From JAKBCQ01 sp021807585 (GTDB lineage Bacteria; Planctomycetota; Planctomycetia; Isosphaerales; Isosphaeraceae): a stretch of DNA of 16,743 bases. Location: NCBI GenBank assembly GCA_027325115.1, contig DAHWFG010000243.1, positions 1 through 16,743 of the forward strand, written 5' to 3'. Every line of letters starts with the position of its first letter. Position 1 is the stretch's first letter. Under the pieces are notes generated by a model that saw nothing but the letters and a program-made list of their open reading frames with translations, was not told where the DNA came from and made no database searches. The position numbers and the translations under genes are program-made. Positions 6,409 through 13,669 of this stretch are shown here, piece by piece.

Positions 6409-8261
6409 GGATGCTTGACTCCGTTCGATTCCGCCGCGCCCGCAACTTCGGCTTCAACCGCAATCCCCAAGATCCCCAAATCGTCGTATTCGGAAGGAGA
6501 ATCGCCGTCGGGAAGCTGTTCGAGCCGAATCGTATGCCGACCCGGAGTCAAAAGCCCGTCGGCGATCGCGGCGCGAATCCGCAAGGGAGAGTCGTTTTTC
6601 GTCGTCACATGCCGATTTAAATAATCGATAACTTTACCGTCGAGCTTGACGTTCGTCCGCAGCTCTCCCTTGCGCACCTTTTCGGAAAAAGTGGGCGTCC
6701 CAGACACCCCGACGACCTGTACCGCGTCGATCGCGATCGACGCGTTCCGCCACGTCGTATCGGCGGGGATCTCGACGGTCGTCTCGAGACTCGGCCCCTC
6801 GGGACGAGGCGGGAACAGATCGGCGAATACCTCGTTGCCTAAATGATGAGGATACGGATCGAGCACAATCCGTTTACACCTGTTCATAAATCGAATTCGT
6901 CGCGCTCGAGCGCGGGGAATCGACGCCGTTCCGGCGTAAGAAGTTGCAAGCTCAATTGTTTTTTCATTCAAACCGACGATCGCTCCTTCGAGCTGCTCGA
7001 GATCGCGCGAGTCGTCGCCCGCCGAATTCCGCCATTCAACCCGCGCCCACCGCCCCTCGACGATCGCGCCCGCCAAGGAATCGCGGCGAAAATAAAGCCC
7101 CGAGATCTCGGCCCAGGGAATTTTGATCTCTCGTCCCAAAATTGAGGTGAGCGCAGCGGTTTGATCCGCGGACGAGATCGAACCGAACAGTTGATCACCG
7201 TCGACGAGCCGAACTTCGTCACGCGTCGGATCGCAATCCAACACCCCCGTCGGTTCGACAAATCGAACCAGCCTGAAATCGTCGATCAAAGCCTCGAACG
7301 CGTCCTTGCCGCCGTCGTCCCCCGCGCCCGTCGAACGCGTCGATACACCGATCTCAACCAGCGGACCCGCCGGACCAGATCCATACGCCAATTCGTCGCC
7401 GTCGACCGAAACGTCGGTCCGGTCGGGACCGAATCGAACAATCAAACGATGCCATCCCTCCGATCGAACCAGCCGCTGAACCGCCAGCCCGGGACCGTCC
7501 GGACTCTCGACTCCCAACGTCGACTCACCCCAGCCCGAATCCACCCGGATCGACTGATTCCCCCCCTCGCCGCCGCGAAACACCAACTCGATCAGCCGAC
7601 GACGAAGCGGAGATTTGCGTTTATCATCATAATAGGAAATCTCAAAACGTCCCGAGCCGATCGGCTCGGACGGCTTGAACGCGATCGACGACGACAACCC
7701 CGCGAACCGGAGCGACTTCTTGCCTCCGACATGACGCCGATCCGTGATTTCAACGTCGCCGCCGATCCGCAACCGAGCCTCGTCGAGAGTCTCGAACGAA
7801 TCCTGAAAAATCTCGATCTCTCCGGGTCGTTGTACGAGCGCCTGTACCCCGCGGCGGCGGATCGATAGACCTGCCGAGCCTCCGCCGAAGTCGAAAGCGA
7901 TCCGATCCGCATCAAGCGATATCAGCCGACCAGACACTTGCTGATCAAGCCCGAACAGAACGCGAAACGGCGGCGAGCCCCGTCCAGCGTCATTCCCCTC
8001 GTGCGATTCAAACTCGACCACCCTCGGCTCAGCAAGCGCAATCTCGGCCGATCCGTCGTCGGGCTTGAACGCGTAATCCCCCTCCCGAGTCGCGACGATC
8101 CGACCCGGCTTACGCGAGCCGTCCCCTATATCAATCGATTCCACCCATTTCGATTCCGCGGCTCGCGCAACCGAAGCGAGCCCCAGAATGATCAAAACTG
8201 ATCGGACGACACGGCCGAGAATCGATCGATCCAAATACGGATTTCGGTGTGAAGTTCGCAT
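6405..8261 (-). CDS. Secreted LamG/concanavalin-like protein of unknown function
   Basis: A 618-residue exported protein. Residues 1-35 form a signal peptide with an unusually long basic N-region (MRTSHRNPYLDRSILGR), a hydrophobic core VLIILGLASVARA and cleavage around ARA-AES. The section about 150-345 (from FQDSFETLDEARLRIGGDVEI, through EGWHRLIVRFGPDRTDVSVDG, to ALIDDFRLVRF) has the layout of a LamG/concanavalin-like jelly roll. Segments such as RLVDGDQLFGSI and KIPWAEISGLYFRR on either side resemble the small beta-barrel repeats common in planctomycete surface proteins. The C-terminal 130 residues form another beta-rich region. No catalytic residues are evident; carbohydrate or protein binding is a guess. 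The ATG has no clear Shine-Dalgarno, and a promoter-like element lies almost directly against it. The last codons overlap the cyclase start. Confidence 0.75.
   Translation of the reverse strand: MRTSHRNPYLDRSILGRVVRSVLIILGLASVARAAESKWVESIDIGDGSRKPGRIVATREGDYAFKPDDGSAEIALAEPRVVEFESHEGNDAGRGSPPFRVLFGLDQQVSGRLISLDADRIAFDFGGGSAGLSIRRRGVQALVQRPGEIEIFQDSFETLDEARLRIGGDVEITDRRHVGGKKSLRFAGLSSSIAFKPSEPIGSGRFEISYYDDKRKSPLRRRLIELVFRGGEGGNQSIRVDSGWGESTLGVESPDGPGLAVQRLVRSEGWHRLIVRFGPDRTDVSVDGDELAYGSGPAGPLVEIGVSTRSTGAGDDGGKDAFEALIDDFRLVRFVEPTGVLDCDPTRDEVRLVDGDQLFGSISSADQTAALTSILGREIKIPWAEISGLYFRRDSLAGAIVEGRWARVEWRNSAGDDSRDLEQLEGAIVGLNEKTIELATSYAGTASIPRARARRIRFMNRCKRIVLDPYPHHLGNEVFADLFPPRPEGPSLETTVEIPADTTWRNASIAIDAVQVVGVSGTPTFSEKVRKGELRTNVKLDGKVIDYLNRHVTTKNDSPLRIRAAIADGLLTPGRHTIRLEQLPDGDSPSEYDDLGILGIAVEAEVAGAAESNGVKHP
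6419..6422 (-). promoter_or_regulatory. Ribosome binding site deciding the TTG start of the cyclase
   Basis: GGAG on the minus strand, 10 nt before the TTG at 6408 and inside the end of the preceding gene. It supports the non-ATG start, since the next in-frame ATG would remove most of the N-terminal domain. Confidence 0.5.
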
Positions 8262-8269
8262 AATGTATC

Positions 8270-8299
8270 ATCATACCCGCAAACACGGCGAAAATCCAA
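8270..8299 (-). promoter_or_regulatory. Possible promoter giving a near-leaderless transcript
   Basis: On the minus strand TTGGAT (8299-8294) and TATGAT (8275-8270) are 18 nt apart, matching 4/6 and 5/6 of the sigma-70 consensus. Only 8 nt separate the -10 box from the ATG at 8261, so transcription would begin at or within a few bases of the start codon. That agrees with the missing Shine-Dalgarno there. Confidence 0.35.
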
Positions 8300-8330
8300 G
8301 CGAGCCGATTCCTAGTGCGAATGAATCGAA

Positions 8331-8452
8331 TTTCGGCGAGAGCGATCACCCCTCTTCGTGGCGAGAGCGATCAATCCTTCGCAGCGCGAGAACGATCACC
8401 GCTCTTCGTGGCGTGAGCGATCATCCCTCTTCGTGGCGAGAGCGATCAATCC
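8331..8452. repeat. 25-bp tandem repeat array between two genes
   Basis: Four consecutive 25-bp units (8353-8377, 8378-8402, 8403-8427, 8428-8452) plus a partial unit before them (8331-8352). The plus-strand core is TCTTCGTGGCGAGAGCGATC. The first and last full units are identical, the third differs at a few positions and the second is the most divergent. The last unit covers the stop codon of the aminotransferase gene, which is read from the other strand. Units are contiguous with no spacers, so this is a tandem repeat and not CRISPR. Confidence 0.85.
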
Positions 8453-9639
8453 TTTGCGGATTGATAAACCGATCCCGCGGCGGAAAGCGCCGCGCCTCGA
8501 TCGAAGCGGTGTCCAAGTTGGCCCAGGATCGTCTCGAGCGCCGCCAAAAGGAGCATGACGTTCGATCGCCGTGAACCGTAACCCATCAGGCCGATTCGCC
8601 ACGCTTTCCCCTTGAGCGAGCCCAGACCGCCGCCGATCTCGATTCCATACTCGTTGAGCAATCGTCCCCGTACGGTCGCGTCGTCGATTCCCGCGGGGAT
8701 CGTCACGCAATTGAGTTGGGGCAGTTCGCGACCTTTCGCGGTCGCGTAGCCGATCTCCATCGCCGCCAAACCCGCCTTGAGCGCCTCGTGATTGAGCTTG
8801 TGGCGAGCGAACCGCGCTTCGAGCCCCTCTTCGATCACGATCTGGAGCGCCTCGCGGAGCGCGTAATTCATGCTGATCGGCGCCGTATGATGATAGAAAC
8901 GATCGCCCCCCCAATAACGTTCGATCATCGTCATATCAAGATACCAGCTTTGCACCTTGGTTTTACGGCGATGGATCGCTTCGAGGGCGCGCGTGCCGAA
9001 CGATACGGGAGCGAGGCCCGGAGGGGAGCTCAGGCACTTTTGAGTCCCCGAGTAAACCGCGTCGATCTCCCATTTGTCGATTTCAACGGGAACTCCGCCG
9101 AGCGAGGTGACGGTATCGATCGCGATCAGCGCCCCGGCTTCGTGCGCCAGTTTGGCGATCTCGTCGACGGGCTGAAGCGCCCCGGTCGAGGTTTCGGCGT
9201 GAACGATGCCGACGACCTTGGGGCGATGTTGCTTGATCGCCTTACCGACCTCGGCGGGATCGAAAACCTCTCCGTAAGGTCGTTCGATCGCAACGACCTC
9301 GGCGCCGGCTCGTCCCGCGACGTCGACCATCCTGCCGCCGAAAACGCCGTTGACGCAGACGAGCATCTTATCGCCGGGTTCGATCAGATTGACGACGACC
9401 GCCTCCATCCCCGCCGAACCCGTTCCCGAAACCGCGATCGTGAGCCGATTCTCGGTCCGAAAAACGCTCCGCAAAAGCGCCTGGGTCTGATCCATGATCG
9501 CCACGAACGTCGGGTCGAGATGACCCACGAGGGGCATTCCGAGTGCCGCCAGCACGCGGGGGTGAACCTCGCTCGGCCCGGGTCCCAAAAGGAATCGATG
9601 CGGCGGATTGAGCGAAGAGGGCGCCGATGATTGAGCCAT
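8446..9639 (-). CDS. Class V aminotransferase (alanine/serine-glyoxylate type)
   Basis: A PLP enzyme of 397 residues, full length for the family, expected to move an amino group between alanine or serine and glyoxylate/pyruvate (photorespiration-like or serine-cycle metabolism). Visible landmarks are HRFLLGPGPSEVHPRV at the N-terminus, the cofactor-phosphate loop SGTGSAGMEA (71-80), HAETSTG (147-153), Asp175 in IDTVTSLGG, and the PLP lysine Lys201 in SGTQKCLSSPPGLAPVSF. WRIGLMG near the C-terminus is also typical. The start ATG at 9639 has AGGA 8 nt upstream. Exact substrate preference among AGXT, SGAT and related enzymes cannot be read from sequence alone. The stop codon lies inside the 25-bp repeat array, and a perfect palindrome precedes the gene. 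Confidence 0.93.
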   Translation of the reverse strand: MAQSSAPSSLNPPHRFLLGPGPSEVHPRVLAALGMPLVGHLDPTFVAIMDQTQALLRSVFRTENRLTIAVSGTGSAGMEAVVVNLIEPGDKMLVCVNGVFGGRMVDVAGRAGAEVVAIERPYGEVFDPAEVGKAIKQHRPKVVGIVHAETSTGALQPVDEIAKLAHEAGALIAIDTVTSLGGVPVEIDKWEIDAVYSGTQKCLSSPPGLAPVSFGTRALEAIHRRKTKVQSWYLDMTMIERYWGGDRFYHHTAPISMNYALREALQIVIEEGLEARFARHKLNHEALKAGLAAMEIGYATAKGRELPQLNCVTIPAGIDDATVRGRLLNEYGIEIGGGLGSLKGKAWRIGLMGYGSRRSNVMLLLAALETILGQLGHRFDRGAALSAAGSVYQSAKD

Positions 9640-9675
9640 AACATATGTCCTAAATTACTGGTGTATTTATTCACA

Positions 9676-9700
9676 GATAAAATCCACCGTGGATTTTATC
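9676..9700. promoter_or_regulatory. Perfect 12-bp inverted repeat: operator or terminator
   Basis: GATAAAATCCAC (9676-9687), one base, then GTGGATTTTATC (9689-9700) form a perfect 25-bp palindrome. It lies 46 nt after the hydrolase stop and 36 nt before the aminotransferase ATG, both read on the minus strand. The one-base spacer and DNA-level symmetry suit a dimeric repressor site. The A-rich/T-rich outer arms could also act as a weak bidirectional terminator for the hydrolase gene, although there is no clean T-run after the stem. Confidence 0.6.
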
Positions 9701-9746
9701 GATCGATGAATACGTCGTGGGGGCGTGGATCGGACGATCATCGCGT

Positions 9747-10313
9747 TTAAGGCGCCGATCGCGCGTTTTTGATCATCGCGCTGAACTCTTTAAACCTGGG
9801 ATGATCCGACGATTCGAGCCATTCGAACAGGACGGTTTCGGTGGTGGTGACGACCGCCCCGGCGTGTTCGAGGCGTCGGAGGGCGAATTCCCAATCGATG
9901 CGGCCGCGCGACGAAGTGGCGTCGGCGGGAACCTGCACGCGAAACCCCAATTTCATCAGTTCGAGCGCCGTTTGCAGTACGCAGACGTGCGTTTCGATCC
10001 CGACGACGGTCACATGGCGAACATGAAGCCCGTGCAGTTGCTCGACGAGTTCGGGGACCGCGGTACAATGAAACGTCGTTTTCGAGCAGCGATTCGGAAT
10101 CAACGACGCGAGTTCGGCAACCGTGACGCCGAGCCCCTTGGGATATTTCTCGGTCGCCCAGATCGGGATATCAAGAAGCTTTGCTCCTTTTACAAGTCGA
10201 ACCGCCGCGGCGACGAGCGATTCGCACTCGTTAACGAGCGGGGCGAGCTTTTCTTGGACGTCGACGATCAAAAGCGACGCATGCGCCGCGGTCATTCGAT
10301 CCAAAAGCGTCAT
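9747..10313 (-). CDS. Isochorismatase-family hydrolase, ISOC1/2 type
   Basis: A 188-residue cysteine hydrolase of the isochorismatase-like superfamily. The expected triad is visible: Asp18 in LLIVDVQEKL, Lys78 in CSKTTFHC, and Cys111 in GIETHVCVLQTALEL. The segment TEKYPKGLGVTVAEL and the tail HPRFKEFSAMIK closely resemble the ISOC1/ISOC2 subgroup rather than nicotinamidases or true isochorismatases. Its physiological substrate is unknown; it is probably cytoplasmic, since no signal peptide is seen. The ATG at 10313 has a strong GAGGAG 8 nt upstream, so it is preferred to Met7. The gene may be read with the aminotransferase, but the 107-nt gap contains a palindrome that could separate them. 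Divergent from the signalling gene at 10550; the 236 nt between them show no clear site. Confidence 0.9.
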   Translation of the reverse strand: MTLLDRMTAAHASLLIVDVQEKLAPLVNECESLVAAAVRLVKGAKLLDIPIWATEKYPKGLGVTVAELASLIPNRCSKTTFHCTAVPELVEQLHGLHVRHVTVVGIETHVCVLQTALELMKLGFRVQVPADATSSRGRIDWEFALRRLEHAGAVVTTTETVLFEWLESSDHPRFKEFSAMIKNARSAP

Positions 10314-10549
10314 TCGGCGAACTCCTCGATTTTGGTTGGCTTGATGCTAAGTGTGCGACGCGAAGCGTGTCAAGCGAGGGGTAAGGGGGAGCGTGAGAGA
10401 TACATCGGGCGGCGGTGATTTCCGGGTCCCTGCGTCGTTCGTGAAGCGTCATGCTTGTCGCGCGACTCTCGCGGGGGTTACGATACGCGAAACGACGCGG
10501 ACGCAAACCGCCCACGACGGGAGGACGTTCGTTTTTTTGAAGGAGTCTC

Positions 10550-12274
10550 GTGCGCGTGGGGGAAAAACCGCGAATCCTGGTCATCGATCGCGATACCGAG
10601 GTCGATCGCATGATGCGAGAAGCGCTCGCCGATCGGTTCGATTTCGTCGTCGAACGAACCGTCGCGCGCGCCGTGGCGCGGATGCGCAAGGAATCGTTCG
10701 CGGGCGTTTATATCGATCAATCGCGACTTTCCGCGGTCCGCTGGGCCGGATCGCTTGTTCAGGCCGACGAGATCCTCGCGACGATCGCCGACGGCGTCGC
10801 CGTCGTCGATCCCGAACTCAACGTCCTTTGGTGCAATCCCGAGTTTCTCCGGGTCGCCGATCCCGCGGTCGAGTCCGTCGGAGTCAAGTTTTACAAGGCG
10901 CTGGGATCACCCGAAGTCATCGGCCCCGATCCCTGTCCCTTCACCACCGCGACCGCCTCCAAACAATCCTCGGGAACCGTCCTCAGAGTCGACGCCAATC
11001 GCTACCTCAAAGTCACCGTCAACCCCGCTTTCGATAGCCGCGGCAAGCTCACTCAGATGATCGCGCTTACACGCGACATCACCTCCGAGATCCAGCAAGA
11101 ACAAAAACTGAGCGCGATCCACAAAGCCGGCGAGGAACTCGCCGATCTCACCCCCGAGGAACTTTCCGAATTAAACCCCGAAGAACGCACCGATCTACTA
11201 AAATATAACATTGTAAGACATATGAAAGATTTAATGGGTCTTGACTTTATCGAGATCCGCCTGCTCGATCGCGAATCGGGTCGGCTCGTTCCGCTTCTGA
11301 CCGAGGGAATGACTCCGATCGCCGCCAAACGCGAGCTCTTCGCCGTCAAAGCGGGGAACGGCGTGACGGGGCTTGTCGCCGCGACGGGTCAAAGTTATCT
11401 GTGCGGCGATACCGCGATCGATCCCGTTTATATCGAAGGCGCGGAAGGGGCGCGAAGTTCGCTGACGGTTCCGCTCATTTATCACGGCACGGTGATCGGT
11501 ACGCTCAACGTCGAGAGCCCGCAACCAAACGCGTTCGACGACCGCGACCGTCGCTTCCTCGAAATCTACGCGCGGAGCGTCGCATCGGCGTTGACGACGC
11601 TCGAACTGTTGCAGGCCGAGAAGCTCAGCACCGCGACCGCGTCGGTCGATGCGATCAGCCGCGAACTCGCGCTCCCGCTCGACGGCATCCTCAGCGACGC
11701 GACCAGCGTTCTCGACCGGTACGCCGGGCATGATGAAGAAATCATCGCGCGTTTGCGCCATCTGATCTACCACGCTCGCGAAATTCGCGGATTGATCCAA
11801 AAAGTGGGCACGACGATCGTCCACGAGCCCCCCAAGGCCGATCCCAAACCCCCCCAACGACTCGCCGGGGCGCGCCTTCTCGTCGCCGATTCCGACGAAT
11901 CGATCCGCAAGGCCGCGCACCAACTCCTCGGCCGTCAGGGGGCGATCGTCGAAACCGCACGCGACGCGCACGAGGCGATCGCGCTCGCCCGCGAAACGGG
12001 CTACTCCGCGGCGCTCGTCGATATCCGTTTACCCGATATGGACGGATACGAAACGTTTCATAAGATCAGGGAGGTCCGTCCCGGAACCCCCGTCATCCTC
12101 ATGACCGGCTTCGGATACGATCCCAAACACTCGATCGTCAAGGCGCGCCAAGAAGGCTTGCAAACCGTCCTATATAAACCGTTTCGAATCGATCGACTTA
12201 TGGAGGCGGTCGAGCAGGCGATCAAACCCCTCGACGGCCGTCCCGCCATGAATAATCATGATCCTATATCCTGA
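10550..12274 (+). CDS. Signalling protein: partial receiver-PAS-GAF-receiver, His-less
   Basis: A 574-residue cytoplasmic two-component-type protein. Order: half of a receiver (7-57: ILVIDRD, then GVYIDQ with Asp56 where a phospho-Asp would sit, but the second half is absent); PAS (about 73-185, EILATIADGVAVVD to ALTRDITSEI); GAF (about 213-365); a helical stretch resembling the kinase dimerisation domain (365-385), in which SRELALPLDGIL has Arg371 where SHELRTPL has the phospho-His; and a complete receiver (440-560) with Asp447 and Asp449, phospho-acceptor Asp491, Thr519 and Lys543. No ATPase domain follows, so it cannot autophosphorylate; it probably receives phosphate from another kinase and senses a ligand through PAS/GAF. 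AGGAG at 10541-10545 is 4 nt from GTG 10550 and 10 nt from GTG 10556, so either may start the protein. No output domain is present. Confidence 0.85.
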   Translation: MRVGEKPRILVIDRDTEVDRMMREALADRFDFVVERTVARAVARMRKESFAGVYIDQSRLSAVRWAGSLVQADEILATIADGVAVVDPELNVLWCNPEFLRVADPAVESVGVKFYKALGSPEVIGPDPCPFTTATASKQSSGTVLRVDANRYLKVTVNPAFDSRGKLTQMIALTRDITSEIQQEQKLSAIHKAGEELADLTPEELSELNPEERTDLLKYNIVRHMKDLMGLDFIEIRLLDRESGRLVPLLTEGMTPIAAKRELFAVKAGNGVTGLVAATGQSYLCGDTAIDPVYIEGAEGARSSLTVPLIYHGTVIGTLNVESPQPNAFDDRDRRFLEIYARSVASALTTLELLQAEKLSTATASVDAISRELALPLDGILSDATSVLDRYAGHDEEIIARLRHLIYHAREIRGLIQKVGTTIVHEPPKADPKPPQRLAGARLLVADSDESIRKAAHQLLGRQGAIVETARDAHEAIALARETGYSAALVDIRLPDMDGYETFHKIREVRPGTPVILMTGFGYDPKHSIVKARQEGLQTVLYKPFRIDRLMEAVEQAIKPLDGRPAMNNHDPIS

Positions 12275-12312
12275 TTCGACAATCGCCGCGCAATCGCCAG
12301 TCAATTCAAGAT

Positions 12313-12351
12313 AAACCGATGCGAATGCGCCCGGCAGCGGCCGATCGGTTT
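12313..12351. terminator. Possible bidirectional terminator between convergent genes
   Basis: AAACCGAT (12313-12320) and ATCGGTTT (12344-12351) are perfect 8-bp arms around a 23-nt GC-rich loop, in the short gap between the signalling gene and the convergent propeller gene. The A/T-rich ends point outward on both strands. The long loop makes it a weak candidate. Confidence 0.3.
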
Positions 12352-12365
12352 CGCGCTCATCCGAA

Positions 12366-13394
12366 TTATGGTTTACGCGGTTCAAGCGAAAAATCGGCGA
12401 TGAACAACTGACTCGTCTTGTCGGGAGTTCGTCCCTTCGACGTCCAAAGCAGCTTTGTACCGTCGCTCGAGAAGACGGGAAGGCCGTCGAAACCCTCGGC
12501 GTAGGTGATCCGCTCCTTATAATCGCCCCGATCATCCATCAGATAAAGTTCATAATTTTGATGGCCGTGGATCGACGTCGCGTAAATAATGTGCTTGCCG
12601 TCGGGATAAAAATAAGGCCCCCAGTTCACCCCGTCGTTCCACGTGAGCCGACGCTCGTCCGTTCCCTCAACATTGTTAATATAAACCTGTAACAGATCGT
12701 TGCCTTTGCGATCGCTTCGATAAATGATCCGCTTGCCGTCGGGGCTGAAGAACGGTCCGCCGTCGTATCCCTTCGAATGCGTGATCCGTTTTGGATTCTT
12801 GCCGTCGGCGTCCATGATGTAAATCTCGGCGTCGCCGTCGCGAAACGACGTGAAGATGATCTTTTTACCGTCGGCGGAATAACTCCCCTCGGCGTCGTAT
12901 CCCGGAGCGTCGGTCAACCGCACAAGATTCGACCCGTCGATATCGGCTGAAAAGATATCCATATGCTCGTCAAAATCCCACGCGTACCTGCCGTCTCGGC
13001 TGTATCGCGACCCCTTCGGCGAGGCCGACCCCTTCGATTCCACCGACCGCGCCGAATCCGCCGCCAAGTGCGTCGACGCGAACAAAATCGACCTTCCACT
13101 TGGATGATAATAAGAACAAGTACACTTACCTTTGCCCGTACTGACGAGCCCGGGCTTCGCGCCGGCTTCTAAATCGAGCGTGTAAATCTGATAATCGTCC
13201 GATCCGACCTGCGCCGCCTGAAAGATGATCGCGCGACCGTCGGGTCGAAAATAACCCTCGCCGGCCTTCGAGAAACCCGAAGTAACCTGCCGGACGTTCG
13301 ATAAATGCGTCCCCTCCAACCGCGCAACCTCGTCGGCGCTCGCCGAACCCGAATCCACCGCCGCGACGAGACAAAGCGTAAAAAGCACAAGCAT
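12366..13394 (-). CDS. Secreted PD40/TolB-like beta-propeller protein
   Basis: A 342-residue exported beta-propeller. The start is set at ATG 13394, where AAGGG lies 9 nt upstream and a signal peptide begins directly (MLVLFTLCLVAAVDSGSASADE). A TTG at 13433 would add 13 residues without such support. The mature protein is a run of WD40-like PD40 blades, each with a core such as YSADGKKIIFTSFRDGDAEIYIMDADG, FSPDGKRIIYRSDRKGNDLLQVYI and FYPDGKHIIYATSIHGHQNYELYLMDD. These blades occur in TolB and in many planctomycete surface proteins and serve protein binding. There is no TolB N-terminal domain, and no Pal or other tol gene nearby, so it is not TolB itself. No enzymatic motif is visible. Confidence 0.9.
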   Translation of the reverse strand: MLVLFTLCLVAAVDSGSASADEVARLEGTHLSNVRQVTSGFSKAGEGYFRPDGRAIIFQAAQVGSDDYQIYTLDLEAGAKPGLVSTGKGKCTCSYYHPSGRSILFASTHLAADSARSVESKGSASPKGSRYSRDGRYAWDFDEHMDIFSADIDGSNLVRLTDAPGYDAEGSYSADGKKIIFTSFRDGDAEIYIMDADGKNPKRITHSKGYDGGPFFSPDGKRIIYRSDRKGNDLLQVYINNVEGTDERRLTWNDGVNWGPYFYPDGKHIIYATSIHGHQNYELYLMDDRGDYKERITYAEGFDGLPVFSSDGTKLLWTSKGRTPDKTSQLFIADFSLEPRKP

Positions 13395-13464
13395 CGATGA
13401 ATTCCCTTCGATCGTCGCCGAGCCGCGGCGCAACCGGCCGGGGCTCTCGCCGAATCTAACCTTT

Positions 13465-13479
13465 CGTCTATTATAGACG
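13465..13479 (-). promoter_or_regulatory. Palindrome carrying a TATAAT box
   Basis: CGTCTA, three bases, TAGACG: a perfect 6-bp inverted repeat in the divergent gap between the propeller gene and the adenosyltransferase gene. On the minus strand its centre reads TATAAT (13475-13470), a consensus -10 box about 75 nt before the propeller start. No convincing -35 box stands at the right distance, so it may need an activator or be repressed by a dimer binding the palindrome. Confidence 0.4.
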
Positions 13480-13669
13480 CGAAGACCGCCGCACGCCGGC
13501 CCGACGAACGCTCGGCGCCGACCGAGACGATTCTCGGAAAAATTCGGTCGAGAGCGGTCGTTGATTCCGCCCTCGGGTCGAATCCGGCCAACCCGTGCGG
13601 TTCTTTTGGTTTCCGCCGCGACCGTTCGCGGCCCCGGTTACAACTCTCGAAGGAAGCGATACGCACTTC

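Noticed and set aside
7161..7868. Plus-strand frame of 235 codons opposite the LamG-like protein
   Set aside because: Shadow of a gene with signal peptide and domain structure; no ribosome site.
8331..8452. Possible CRISPR array from the regularly spaced 25-bp similarity
   Set aside because: Units are contiguous with no unique spacers, and no cas gene is nearby.
8716..9630. Long plus-strand frame of 304 codons opposite the aminotransferase
   Set aside because: Antisense to a full-length PLP enzyme with all motifs; the product is Arg/Asp-rich and unlike any fold I recognise.
11231..11971. Minus-strand frame of 246 codons opposite the signalling gene
   Set aside because: Antisense to GAF and receiver domains with intact motifs.
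12366..13394. TolB of the Tol-Pal system
   Set aside because: Only PD40 blades are present, with no TolB N-terminal domain and no tol or pal genes beside it.
13480..13669. Cobalamin riboswitch before the adenosyltransferase
   Set aside because: No B12-box-like sequence and no suitable stem arrangement is visible.
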